Below, one piece after another: positions 1-5,963 of a stretch of 8,387 bases of DNA (the stretch's first letter is position 1; each line of letters opens with the position of its first letter). A model generated the notes under the pieces. The model saw only the letters and a program-made list of their open reading frames with translations, had not been told where the DNA came from and ran no database searches. Source of the DNA: JAZGBC01 sp036444495 (GTDB lineage: Bacteria; Pseudomonadota; Alphaproteobacteria; Kiloniellales; J153). A program made the position numbers and the translations under genes. Location: NCBI GenBank assembly GCA_036444495.1, contig JAZGBC010000019.1:1-8387 (forward strand), given 5' to 3'.

Positions 1-74
1 TGATGGGGCTGATCGGCGACTTGATGTACACCGTGATCGATCCGCGCATCAATTTCGAGAGCCGGGAGGTCTGA
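1..74 (+). CDS. yejB: YejB-type peptide ABC transporter permease, C-terminal fragment
   Basis: Only the last 23 codons are inside the window; the first complete codon starts at 3 and the stop TGA is at 72-74. The tail reads GLIGDLMYTVIDPRINF followed by ESREV. A GDxxYxxxDPRI(D/N)F ending is typical of DppB/OppB-type inner-membrane permeases, where it forms the last cytoplasmic segment. The next gene starts one base after the stop and is a YejE-type permease, followed by a YejF-type double ATPase. The fragment is therefore best read as YejB, the first permease of the microcin C/oligopeptide importer YejABEF. The fragment alone would only support 'dipeptide-type permease'; the neighbours give the Yej assignment. 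Confidence 0.85.
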   Translation, partial: MGLIGDLMYTVIDPRINFESREV

Positions 75-75
75 G

Positions 76-1218
76 ATGGCCGAAGCTGCGCGGACCGCGA
101 CGCCACGCCGGCCCGGAGCCGGTGTCCTGAAGCTATCGCCGCTCAACCAGCGGCGGTTGCACAATTTCCGCGCCAACAGGCGCGGCTACTGGTCGTTCTG
201 GATTTTCCTCGCCCTCTTTGTCGTGACGCTCTTTGCGGAGGTCGTCGCCAACGACAAACCCTTCCTGGTCTATTTCGACGGCGGCTTCTACACACCGATC
301 TTCGTGGCCTACCCGGAGACCACCTTCGGCGGCGAATTCGAGACCGAGACCGACTACCGCGATCCCTTTGTGGCCAAGTTGATCGGCGACGAGGGCTGGA
401 TGATCTGGCCGCTGGTCCGCTATGACCACCAAACCGTGGCCTGGGACCTGCCGGTGCCGGCGCCCGCCCCGCCCGACGCCGAACACTGGCTGGGCACCGA
501 CGACCAGGCGCGCGACGTGATGGCGCGGCTCATCTACGGCTTCCGCATTTCCGTGCTGTTCGGCTTCGTACTCACCGTGATCAGCGCCGCCATCGGCGTA
601 ACGGCGGGCGCGGTGCAGGGCTATTTCGGCGGCTGGCTCGATTTGTTGTTCCAACGCTTCATGGAGATCTGGTCGGGCATGCCGATCCTTTATCTCCTGA
701 TCATCCTGGCCAGCGTGGTCGAGCCCAACTTCTGGTGGCTGCTCGGCCTCCTGCTCATGTTCTCCTGGATGGGATTCGTCGGGGTCGTGCGCGCCGAGTT
801 CCTGCGCGCGCGCAACCTGGATTTCGTGCGCGCCGCCCGGGCGCTTGGCGTCTCCAACCTCGTGATCATGTTCCGCCACGTGCTGCCCAACGCCACGGTG
901 GCAACCATCACCTTCATGCCCTTTACGCTGGCCGGCTCGGTCACCCTGCTGACCTCGCTCGATTTCCTGGGCATCGGCCTGCCGCCCGGCTCGGCCTCGC
1001 TGGGAGAGTTGCTCGCCCAGGGTAAGGCGAACCTGCAGGCGCCGTGGCTGGGCCTGACGGGCTTTTTCGCCATCGCGGTCATGTTGAGCCTGCTCATCTT
1101 CATGGGCGAGGCGGTGCGCGACGCCCTCGACCCGCGCAAGCTCTTCGCCGGCGAGCCGCCGCCCGCCGAGAGCGCGGTGGAGGCGGCGCCCATCCCGGCC
1201 GCCCAGGGAGGCGAATGA
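76..1218 (+). CDS. yejE: YejE-type inner-membrane permease of a peptide ABC importer
   Basis: A 380-residue permease that would pair with YejB to form the channel of a peptide importer (YejABEF in E. coli takes up peptides and microcin C). The N-terminal motif LSPLNQRRLHNFRANRRGYW (about residues 20-39) is characteristic of YejE. A first membrane helix lies at about 41-58, followed by a long periplasmic stretch (59-135) and the OppC-type motif HWLGTDDQARDVMARLIYG (137-155). About five more helices follow. The ATPase-contacting EAA loop is at about 249-271 (DFVRAARALG ... FRHVLPN). The last 20 or so residues are Pro/Ala-rich and probably disordered. The ATG at 76 has a strong ribosome site (GGGAGGT, 64-70) inside the end of yejB, which points to translational coupling. 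The stop overlaps the start of the next gene. The family is clear; the actual substrate cannot be read from the sequence. Confidence 0.93.
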   Translation: MAEAARTATPRRPGAGVLKLSPLNQRRLHNFRANRRGYWSFWIFLALFVVTLFAEVVANDKPFLVYFDGGFYTPIFVAYPETTFGGEFETETDYRDPFVAKLIGDEGWMIWPLVRYDHQTVAWDLPVPAPAPPDAEHWLGTDDQARDVMARLIYGFRISVLFGFVLTVISAAIGVTAGAVQGYFGGWLDLLFQRFMEIWSGMPILYLLIILASVVEPNFWWLLGLLLMFSWMGFVGVVRAEFLRARNLDFVRAARALGVSNLVIMFRHVLPNATVATITFMPFTLAGSVTLLTSLDFLGIGLPPGSASLGELLAQGKANLQAPWLGLTGFFAIAVMLSLLIFMGEAVRDALDPRKLFAGEPPPAESAVEAAPIPAAQGGE

Positions 1219-2846
1219 TGGCCGAACCCTTGCTCCAGGTGCGGAACCTCTCGACCCGCTTCGAGATGCCGGCCGGGCCGCTGGACGCGGTCAAGGGCGC
1301 CACCTTCGACATCGAACGGGGCAAGACGCTGGCGCTGGTCGGCGAAAGCGGCTCGGGCAAGTCGGTCACCGCGCTCTCGATCCTTCAGCTCCTGCCCTAT
1401 CCGCTGGCGCGTCACCCGGGCGGCTCGGTGCGCTTCAAGGGGCGCGAGCTGATCGGCGCCAGCCAGGAGGTGCTGCGCGACGTGCGCGGGGACGAAATCT
1501 CCATGATCTTCCAGGAGCCCATGACCTCGCTCAATCCGCTGCACACGGTGGAGAAGCAGATCAACGAGACGCTCATCCTGCACAAAGGCTTGGGCCGCGA
1601 GGCCGCGCGAGCACGCACGCTGGAGCTATTGGATATGGCCGGCATCCCCGAAGCGTCCAAGCGGCTGTCGGCTTATCCCCACGAGCTGTCCGGCGGCCAG
1701 CGCCAGAGGATCATGATCGCCATGGCGCTGGCCAACGAGCCGGACCTTCTGATCGCCGACGAACCCACCACCGCCCTCGACGTCACCATCCAGGCGCAGA
1801 TCCTGAAGCTGCTCAAGGAATTGCAGGCCAAGATGGGCATGGCGCTGCTGCTGATCACCCACGATCTGGCCATCGTGCGCAAGATGGCCGACCACGTCTG
1901 CGTCATGACCGGCGGCGAGATCGTCGAGCAGGGCCCGGTCGAGGACATCTACGAGCGCCCGCGCCACCCCTATACGCAGGCCCTGCTGGCCGCCGAGCCC
2001 AAGGGCGACCCGATCAAGGCGCCGCCCGATGCGCCCGTGGTCATGGCAGGCGAAAACATCAAGGTCCACTTCCCCATCAGGAAGGGGTTCCTGAAGCGCA
2101 CGGTGGACTACGTGCGGGCGGTGGACGGCATCTCGCTCAGCGTGCGCGAAGGGCATACGCTCGGCATCGTCGGCGAAAGCGGCTCGGGCAAGACGACGCT
2201 GGGTCTGGCGCTCCTGCGCCTCATTTCCAGCCAGGGCGGCATCCAATTCAAGGGGGACGCCATCCAGGGCTGGAAGTCCAAGGACATGCGCCCCTTGCGG
2301 CGCGAGATGCAGGTGGTCTTCCAGGACCCCTTCGGCTCGCTCAGCCCGCGCCTCTCGATCGGGCAGATCGTCGAGGAGGGCCTGAAGGTGCACGGCCTGG
2401 GCGGCACGGCGGACGAGCGCGAGGCCATGATCGTGGAGGCGCTGAAGGAGGTGGGCCTGGACCCGGAGAGCCGGCACCGCTACCCGCACGAATTCTCCGG
2501 CGGCCAGCGCCAGCGCGTCGCCATCGCGCGCGCCATGGTCTTGAAGCCCAGTTTCCTGGTGCTGGACGAGCCCACCTCGGCGCTGGACATGTCGGTGCAG
2601 GCTCAGATCGTGGATCTCCTGCGCGAGCTGCAGGACAGGAACCGCCTGGCCTACCTCTTCATCAGCCACGATCTCAAGGTGGTGCGCGCGCTGGCCGACG
2701 AGGTGCTGGTCATGCGCGACGGCCGGGTGGTGGAACAGGGCAGCGCCGAGGCCCTCTTCGAGGCCCCGAAAGAGGCCTACACCAAGGCGCTGATGAAGGC
2801 CGCCTTCGAGCTGGAGGCGGTTGAAGGGGACGTGGTGAGGATGTAG
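1215..2846 (+). CDS. yejF: YejF-type peptide importer ATPase with two ABC domains
   Basis: A 543-residue cytoplasmic ATPase with two complete ABC modules in one chain, as in YejF; both modules would power the YejB/YejE channel. Module 1: Walker A GESGSGKS at 43-50, signature SGGQ at 159-162, Walker B with catalytic pair D182-E183, switch H216. Module 2: Walker A GESGSGKT at 320-327, signature SGGQ at 428-431, D451-E452, switch H485. All ATPase residues are intact, so both sites look active. The conserved tail of module 1 (RHPYTQALLAAEP) is the oligopeptide-binding protein type found in Dpp/Opp ATPases. The start is ATGATG at 1215/1218. The first ATG overlaps the TGA of yejE (ATGA), with GGGAGGCG upstream at 1206-1213. 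The open frame continues upstream to 1044, but that part lies inside yejE and reads as Arg/Ala-rich shadow sequence. Confidence 0.95.
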   Translation: MMAEPLLQVRNLSTRFEMPAGPLDAVKGATFDIERGKTLALVGESGSGKSVTALSILQLLPYPLARHPGGSVRFKGRELIGASQEVLRDVRGDEISMIFQEPMTSLNPLHTVEKQINETLILHKGLGREAARARTLELLDMAGIPEASKRLSAYPHELSGGQRQRIMIAMALANEPDLLIADEPTTALDVTIQAQILKLLKELQAKMGMALLLITHDLAIVRKMADHVCVMTGGEIVEQGPVEDIYERPRHPYTQALLAAEPKGDPIKAPPDAPVVMAGENIKVHFPIRKGFLKRTVDYVRAVDGISLSVREGHTLGIVGESGSGKTTLGLALLRLISSQGGIQFKGDAIQGWKSKDMRPLRREMQVVFQDPFGSLSPRLSIGQIVEEGLKVHGLGGTADEREAMIVEALKEVGLDPESRHRYPHEFSGGQRQRVAIARAMVLKPSFLVLDEPTSALDMSVQAQIVDLLRELQDRNRLAYLFISHDLKVVRALADEVLVMRDGRVVEQGSAEALFEAPKEAYTKALMKAAFELEAVEGDVVRM

Positions 2847-2866
2847 CTAGGGCGACTTAAAGTATA

Positions 2867-3066
2867 ACCACAGAGGCACAGAGACGCAGAGAACCAACAA
2901 AGGATTTCACCACTAAGGCTCTAAGACACAAAGGAACACGAAGAGGTGATTTTTGCGCGCTTTGCGCGCCTCAACCTATTTTCATTCTTTGTGATCTTCG
3001 TGTCTTGGTGTCTTCGTGGTGAACCTTGTTCTCCTCTGTGCCTCTGTGCCTCTGTGCCTCTGTGGT
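2867..3066. repeat. About 200-bp nested palindromic intergenic repeat built from 8-base units
   Basis: The outer left arm (2867-2894, starting ACCACAGAGGCACAGAG) pairs with the outer right arm (3028-3066, ending CCTCTGTGGT). An inner left arm (2906-2943, starting TTCACCACTAAG) pairs imperfectly with an inner right arm (2984-3023, ending CTTCGTGGTGAA). At the centre GCGCGC (2955-2960) and GCGCGC (2964-2969) flank TTT. The arms are themselves tandem: four perfect copies of CCTCTGTG at 3033-3064, and TCTTCGTG/TCTTGGTG/TCTTCGTG at 2995-3018. From memory, similar 'CTCTGTGCCTCTGTGG' and 'CTTCGTGTCTTCGTGG' repeats occur between genes in many unrelated environmental bacteria. The element fills nearly all of the 269-bp gap between yejF and the reductase gene. 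It is much less GC-rich than its surroundings, which suggests acquisition. It could act as a transcript-end structure. I see no transposase and no clear target duplication. Confidence 0.85.
3033..3064 (+). repeat. Tandem repeat, 4 x CCTCTGTG
   Basis: Four perfect consecutive 8-base copies form the outer right arm of the larger palindrome. The left arm (2869-2892, complementary sense) has only three units: CACAGAGG, CACAGAGA and CGCAGAGA. One perfect unit seems to have been gained on the right, probably by slippage. Confidence 0.9.
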
Positions 3067-3115
3067 AGCTCTTTCTATTGGCGCTCGCGGAACCCCGCAT
3101 TTTCAACGAAGCTTC

Positions 3116-4045
3116 ATGGCTCTCCTCTTCAAATCAGACATCGACCGCGGCGGCGCCTGGCGCAAGGCGCTGCTCGACTGCGACCCCGATCTGGACCTGC
3201 GCGAATGGCCCGAGATCGGCGATCCCGCCGACATCGAGTACGCGCTGGTCTGGCAGCCGCCCAAGGGCGAGCTCAGGTCTTATCCCAACCTCAAGGTCAT
3301 CTTCTCCATCGGCGCGGGCATCGACCACCTCTCCTCGGACCCGGAGTTGCCCGAGGGCGTGCCCATCGTGCGCATGGTGGAGCCGGGCCTGACCGCGGGC
3401 ATGACCGAGTTCCTGGTCATGAGTGTGATCTACCACCACCGTTTCATGCTGGACTACCTGGCCCAGCAGCGCGGGAAGGCCTGGCGCGAAATTCCGCAGG
3501 TGCCGCCCGAGGAGCGCCGGGTCGGCATCATGGGAATGGGCGTGCTGGGGCGCGACGCGGCGGAGAAGCTCCGCGCCTTCAACTTCGACGTGGCCGGCTG
3601 GAGCCGGACGCCGAAGGAGATACCCGGCGTGACCTCGTTCCACGGGGAGGCGGGGCTGATCCCCTTCCTGGAACGCAGCGACATCCTCATTTGCCTGCTG
3701 CCGCTGACCGAAGCCACCACGAACATCGTGGACGCCCGGATCCTGGGCGCCCTGCCGCGGGGCGCGGCCTTCATCTCCGTCGGGCGCGGGCCCCAGGTGG
3801 CTGAGGCGGACCTCTTGGAGGCGCTCGACTCGGGCCAGATCGGCGGGGCCACGCTGGATGTCTTCCAGGAGGAGCCCCTGCCCGCCGATAGCCCCTTCTG
3901 GGACCACCCGCGGGTCGTGGTGACCCCCCACGTCGCCTCCATGACCATCGCCAAGGGGGCCTGCGCCATGGTCATCGACAACATCCGGCGCCACAAGGCG
4001 GGCCAGTCGCTGCTGCATGTGGTGGACCTGGACCGGGGCTATTAG
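3116..4045 (+). CDS. ghrA: GhrA-type glyoxylate/hydroxypyruvate reductase (D-2-hydroxyacid dehydrogenase family)
   Basis: A 309-residue cytoplasmic NAD(P)H-dependent oxidoreductase. Its family reduces glyoxylate to glycolate and hydroxypyruvate to glycerate. The nucleotide-binding loop GMGVLG is at 140-145, in VGIMGMGVLGRDAAEKL. The three catalytic residues are in place: R224 (SVGRGPQ), E253 (VFQEEPLP) and H272 (TPHVAS). The substrate-loop motif FSIGAGIDH is at 63-71. Length and spacing match E. coli GhrA. I start at ATG 3116 (MALLFKSD). The frame stays open back to ATG 3026, but those 30 residues are translated from the palindromic repeat and should not be annotated. The ribosome site before 3116 is weak. 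The gene stands alone after the repeat; a small membrane protein gene follows 27 bases later and may be co-transcribed. GhrA is the best subfamily fit, but other 2-hydroxyacid substrates are possible. Confidence 0.9.
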   Translation: MALLFKSDIDRGGAWRKALLDCDPDLDLREWPEIGDPADIEYALVWQPPKGELRSYPNLKVIFSIGAGIDHLSSDPELPEGVPIVRMVEPGLTAGMTEFLVMSVIYHHRFMLDYLAQQRGKAWREIPQVPPEERRVGIMGMGVLGRDAAEKLRAFNFDVAGWSRTPKEIPGVTSFHGEAGLIPFLERSDILICLLPLTEATTNIVDARILGALPRGAAFISVGRGPQVAEADLLEALDSGQIGGATLDVFQEEPLPADSPFWDHPRVVVTPHVASMTIAKGACAMVIDNIRRHKAGQSLLHVVDLDRGY

Positions 4046-4072
4046 ATTAAGGCCGATCGGGGGAGAGCGGGA

Positions 4073-4456
4073 ATGACCGAGCCCTTTATGAGCGCCGGCC
4101 CGGACGGGCCGGCCCGAGGCGGCGGGCAAGCCGAGCGTAACACCGTCAACATCGTCTACCTGCTCTATCTGGCCAGCCTGGTGTTCGGCATCACGGCGCT
4201 CATCGGCGTGGTCATGGCCTACATCAACCGCAAGGAGGCTCCCTCCGAGCTGGCGACCCACTACGACTTCCAGATCCGCACCTTCTGGATCGGGCTGCTC
4301 TACGTCGTGATCGGCGCCGTCACCTCGATGATCGTGATCGGCTGGTTCCTGCTGCTCCTCTGGGCGATCTGGCTCATCATCCGCTGCGTGAAGGGCATGA
4401 AATACCTCTCCCGGGAGCAGGCCCACCCGGACCCCACGAGCTGGCTGTTCGGCTAG
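4073..4456 (+). CDS. Small membrane protein, COG3671/DUF4870-like (tandem copy 1)
   Basis: 127 residues, function unknown. A polar Gly/Pro-rich N-terminus (1-23) is followed by a hydrophobic helix (about 25-50, NIVYLLYLASLVFGITALIG). Next comes a conserved loop with N52-R53 and H63-Y64, then QIRTFWIG (67-74). A long hydrophobic stretch, probably two helices (about 71-103), ends in IIRCVKGM. The short C-terminus has the pattern AHPDPTSWLFG. This matches my memory of the uncharacterised membrane family COG3671/DUF4870. No catalytic motif is visible. The start at ATG 4073 has GGGGGAGAG at about 4058-4066 as ribosome site; ATG 4088 is a weaker in-frame alternative. It lies 27 bases after the reductase gene and 279 bases before a clear paralogue. 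Confidence 0.85.
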   Translation: MTEPFMSAGPDGPARGGGQAERNTVNIVYLLYLASLVFGITALIGVVMAYINRKEAPSELATHYDFQIRTFWIGLLYVVIGAVTSMIVIGWFLLLLWAIWLIIRCVKGMKYLSREQAHPDPTSWLFG

Positions 4457-4470
4457 ACGGACCCCGGAGA

Positions 4471-4483
4471 CGGGCCTCGCCCG
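4471..4483 (+). terminator. Short GC hairpin after membrane protein gene 1 (weak terminator candidate)
   Basis: CGGGC (4471-4475), loop CTC, then GCCCG (4479-4483), 15 bases after the stop codon of the preceding gene. There is no run of T after the stem, so it is not a standard intrinsic terminator. It is recorded only as the best local stem. Confidence 0.25.
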
Positions 4484-4499
4484 GACACCCATCCTAGGA

Positions 4500-4529
4500 C
4501 TAACGGCCTCTTAACCATCCAACCGTTAG
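4500..4529 (+). promoter_or_regulatory. CtrA-like box CTAA-N7-TTAAC within a 7-bp inverted repeat
   Basis: CTAA (4500-4503), seven bases, then TTAAC (4511-4515) differs by one base from the CtrA consensus TTAA-N7-TTAAC of alphaproteobacteria. TTAACCAT also resembles the half-site. The same stretch holds an inverted repeat, CTAACGG (4500-4506) and CCGTTAG (4523-4529). It lies about 220 bases before the second membrane protein gene. A one-mismatch match of this length can arise by chance. Confidence 0.25.
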
Positions 4530-4584
4530 CATGCGCACGAACGCCTACCGCCGGATTGGGCCGGCCCGTATGGCGCCCCCGATC

Positions 4585-4650
4585 CTAGTGTGATGGTTCC
4601 GATGTTCGGAACATTCAATGTGCCGAACATCGGAAGCTGAATCACACTAG
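4585..4650. repeat. 66-bp near-perfect palindrome with CTAG ends (hairpin 1)
   Basis: Nested perfect arms: CTAGTGTGAT (4585-4594) with ATCACACTAG (4641-4650); TTCCGATGTTCGG (4597-4609) with CCGAACATCGGAA (4623-4635); ACATT (4611-4615) with AATGT (4617-4621) around a single C. Only GG against GCTGA and one A/G pair interrupt it. The total is 28 paired positions, far beyond chance. The left arm also folds locally (GTTCCGA, TGT, TCGGAAC at 4596-4612). No T-run follows. It could be a repetitive extragenic palindrome, a MITE remnant, or an RNA structure between the two membrane protein genes. Confidence 0.85.
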
Positions 4651-4661
4651 ATTCAAATAGT

Positions 4662-4716
4662 TAGTGCCCCTTCGACTGCGAAATTCGATGGCGCTAATTT
4701 CGCAGTCGGGGCACTA
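4662..4716. repeat. 55-bp hairpin just upstream of the second membrane protein gene (hairpin 2)
   Basis: TAGTGCCCC (4662-4670) pairs with GGGGCACTA (4708-4716), and GACTGCGAAAT (4674-4684) pairs with ATTTCGCAGTC (4697-4707). A 3-base bulge (TTC, 4671-4673) and a 12-base loop (4685-4696) are left unpaired, giving a 20-bp stem. It ends 7 bases before the ribosome site AGGGGA (4724-4729) of the next gene. If transcribed, it would sit in the 5' leader. Its ends (TAGTG and CACTA) match those of hairpin 1, eleven bases upstream, which suggests both belong to one repeat class. Confidence 0.85.
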
Positions 4717-4735
4717 GGACATAAGGGGACTGATA

Positions 4736-5113
4736 ATGACGGACCTGAATTACACGTCGGAAGCGGGCGGTCAGGCCGATGCCACCGCCACCGCCGGCAA
4801 GTCGGCGAACCTGGTCTATATCCTCTACCTGCTCAGCTTCGTGGTCGGCATCACGAGCCTGATCGGCCTGGTCATGGCCTACCTGAACCGCAACGACGCC
4901 CCCGAGTGGGTGCAGAGCCACTACACCCTGCAGATCCGGACCTTCTGGATCGGCCTGTTCATCGGCGCGGTCGGCGTTATCTCGACCGTCATCGTCATCG
5001 GCTGGCTGATCCTGTTTTCCCTGGCCATTTGGTGGATCGTGCGTTGCGTCAAGGGCATGAGCTACATCGGGCAGAAGATGGCCTATCCCCACCCGGATAC
5101 CTGGCTCTTCTAA
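4736..5113 (+). CDS. Small membrane protein, COG3671/DUF4870-like (tandem copy 2)
   Basis: 125 residues, paralogous to the gene at 4073-4456. Shared blocks include GIT-LIG-VMAY-NR, HY--QIRTFWIGL, IVIGW, RCVKGM and WLF at the C-terminus. The polar N-terminus (1-22) differs and is Ala/Thr-rich. The predicted layout is a helix at about 25-49, then a long hydrophobic region at about 70-102, probably two helices. Function is unknown and no enzyme motif is visible. The ATG at 4736 has AAGGGGA at 4723-4729 with six bases of spacing. The 20-bp hairpin just upstream may affect initiation or RNA stability. It converges on the MarR-type gene with 40 bases between the stops. The pair looks like a local tandem duplication in which the membrane core is conserved and the N-termini have drifted. 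Confidence 0.87.
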   Translation: MTDLNYTSEAGGQADATATAGKSANLVYILYLLSFVVGITSLIGLVMAYLNRNDAPEWVQSHYTLQIRTFWIGLFIGAVGVISTVIVIGWLILFSLAIWWIVRCVKGMSYIGQKMAYPHPDTWLF

Positions 5114-5153
5114 GACCCGCCTATCTCCTACCGCTAACGGGCAACGGGGCCGG

Positions 5154-5492
5154 CTAGAGCTTTCTGGCGGCCCCGGCGGCCCTGTCCCCGAAGTCGCGCA
5201 GGAACACCGAGCCCTTGACCGTGCGCTGGACGAGCACGTTGCGCTTGTCCGCCTCGTCGCGCTTGCGCCGCACCAGGCCGCGCCCGCCAAGCGCATCGAG
5301 CGCCCGGCTCACCGCCGGCTTGGAAATCCCGAGCTCCTTGGCCAGGCCGCGCACCGTGTGCGGCGGGGACGTCAGATAGACTTGCAGCAGAAGGGCCGTC
5401 TGACGCGCGGTCAGGTCCGGGTCCTTCTGTGCCAGTCCCCCGACGCTCACCCTGCGCCAGAGTTCCAGCGCATGATTGGCGGATAGTTTCAC
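5154..5492 (-). CDS. Short MarR-type winged-helix transcriptional regulator
   Basis: 112 residues (MarR proteins usually have 140-160). The winged helix is clear: LTARQTALLLQVYL (27-40), a scaffold helix TVRGLAKELGIS (46-57), a recognition helix SKPAVSRALDALGGRG (57-72), and a wing with basic and acidic residues (RRKRDEADKRN, 75-85). The N-terminal dimerisation helix is short and the C-terminal helices are almost absent, so dimer contacts must be reduced. The start is GTG at 5492-5490; no ATG exists in this frame, and upstream codons stay open without another start. No good ribosome site is visible. It lies 117 bases downstream of the DsrE gene on the same strand, so it could be the last gene of that operon or separate. 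Ligand and targets are unknown. Confidence 0.85.
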   Translation of the reverse strand: MKLSANHALELWRRVSVGGLAQKDPDLTARQTALLLQVYLTSPPHTVRGLAKELGISKPAVSRALDALGGRGLVRRKRDEADKRNVLVQRTVKGSVFLRDFGDRAAGAARKL

Positions 5493-5609
5493 GGCGAGGC
5501 GTCCAGATCGTTGCGACTCCGGAACGAAGACTGCCCGATCGGCGTGCGCCGGGCAAGGCGGCCCCGTGCGGCCGTGGCTAGCGCCGGACGGGACGCTTGG
5601 CCGTACGTT
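5493..5609. other. Short intergenic gap with a GC-rich hairpin
   Basis: The 117-bp gap holds an interrupted GC stem at 5533-5554 (GCC...GGC outside CGGCG-TG-CGCCG). There is no T-run on either strand and no clear promoter. It might weakly end the hydroxylase-dsrE transcript before the MarR gene, but I cannot support more than that. Confidence 0.3.
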
Positions 5610-5963
5610 TCAGAACACCAGCACCTTATCGGCCGCGAGGGTCGCCGCCGCCAGTTCGTCCATCGTGCTGCGCCCTGCGCCGGCCATCAGGTCGGCCTCG
5701 GTCAGTCCCCGTGCATCCATGCAGTTACCGCAGATCAGCACTTGGCCCTTGCCCGCGAGGACCTGCTTTAGCATCCGTTCCACGTTGTAATAACCGTCCG
5801 GCGTCTTCTGACCTCTCCTAGCGCCGATCACGGCGTCGGCCATCAGGAACACGGTAACCTCCGCCTCCGTTTCCTGCTTCAACAGGGCGCTCGCCAAGCG
5901 CAGGGCGTTGTAGCAGCGCTCGGTGCCGTAGGGCGGATCGTTGATGATCAACAGGGTTTTCAT
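5610..5963 (-). CDS. DsrE/DsrF-family small sulfur-relay-type protein
   Basis: 117 residues, the usual size for a single DsrE-like domain. It starts MKTLLIINDPPYGTERCYNA, a first beta strand and helix as in DsrE/YchN proteins, then VTVFLMADAV (36-45). A cysteine motif CGNCMDARG (78-86) sits where the family carries its sulfur-binding cysteine. Cys17 is the only other cysteine. DsrE-like proteins carry persulfide sulfur between enzymes, but many members are uncharacterised, so the role here is inferred. The ATG at 5963 overlaps the TGA of the upstream hydroxylase-family gene (ATGA), with GGGAGA about 7 bases before it; the two are almost certainly translationally coupled. The frame stays open up to 6488, but only as a shadow of the upstream gene. 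Its placement beside an ArsR-rhodanese/SQR operon supports reactive-sulfur handling. Confidence 0.88.
   Translation of the reverse strand: MKTLLIINDPPYGTERCYNALRLASALLKQETEAEVTVFLMADAVIGARRGQKTPDGYYNVERMLKQVLAGKGQVLICGNCMDARGLTEADLMAGAGRSTMDELAAATLAADKVLVF

Noticed and set aside
1626..2669. 347-codon minus-strand ORF opposite yejF
   Set aside because: Antisense shadow of a well-conserved double ABC ATPase; no recognisable domain.
2921..3106. Small minus-strand ORF (61 aa, HRGTEAQRHRG-type peptide)
   Set aside because: It is the reverse reading of the same repeat; such peptides are known artefacts of these repeats.
3026..3115. N-terminal extension of the reductase from ATG 3026 (MFSSVPLCLCASVV...), which could look like a signal peptide
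   Set aside because: This stretch is translated from the tandem/palindromic repeat; the GhrA family starts at the MALLFKSD equivalent, ATG 3116, and the enzyme is cytoplasmic.
3134..4492. 452-codon minus-strand ORF opposite the reductase and first membrane protein gene
   Set aside because: His/Asp/Arg-rich low-complexity translation typical of the antisense frame of GC-rich genes; the plus-strand genes have intact catalytic motifs.
4585..4716. The two hairpins as rho-independent terminators or a CRISPR-like pair
   Set aside because: Neither is followed by a T-run, and their inner sequences differ, so they are not direct repeats with spacers.
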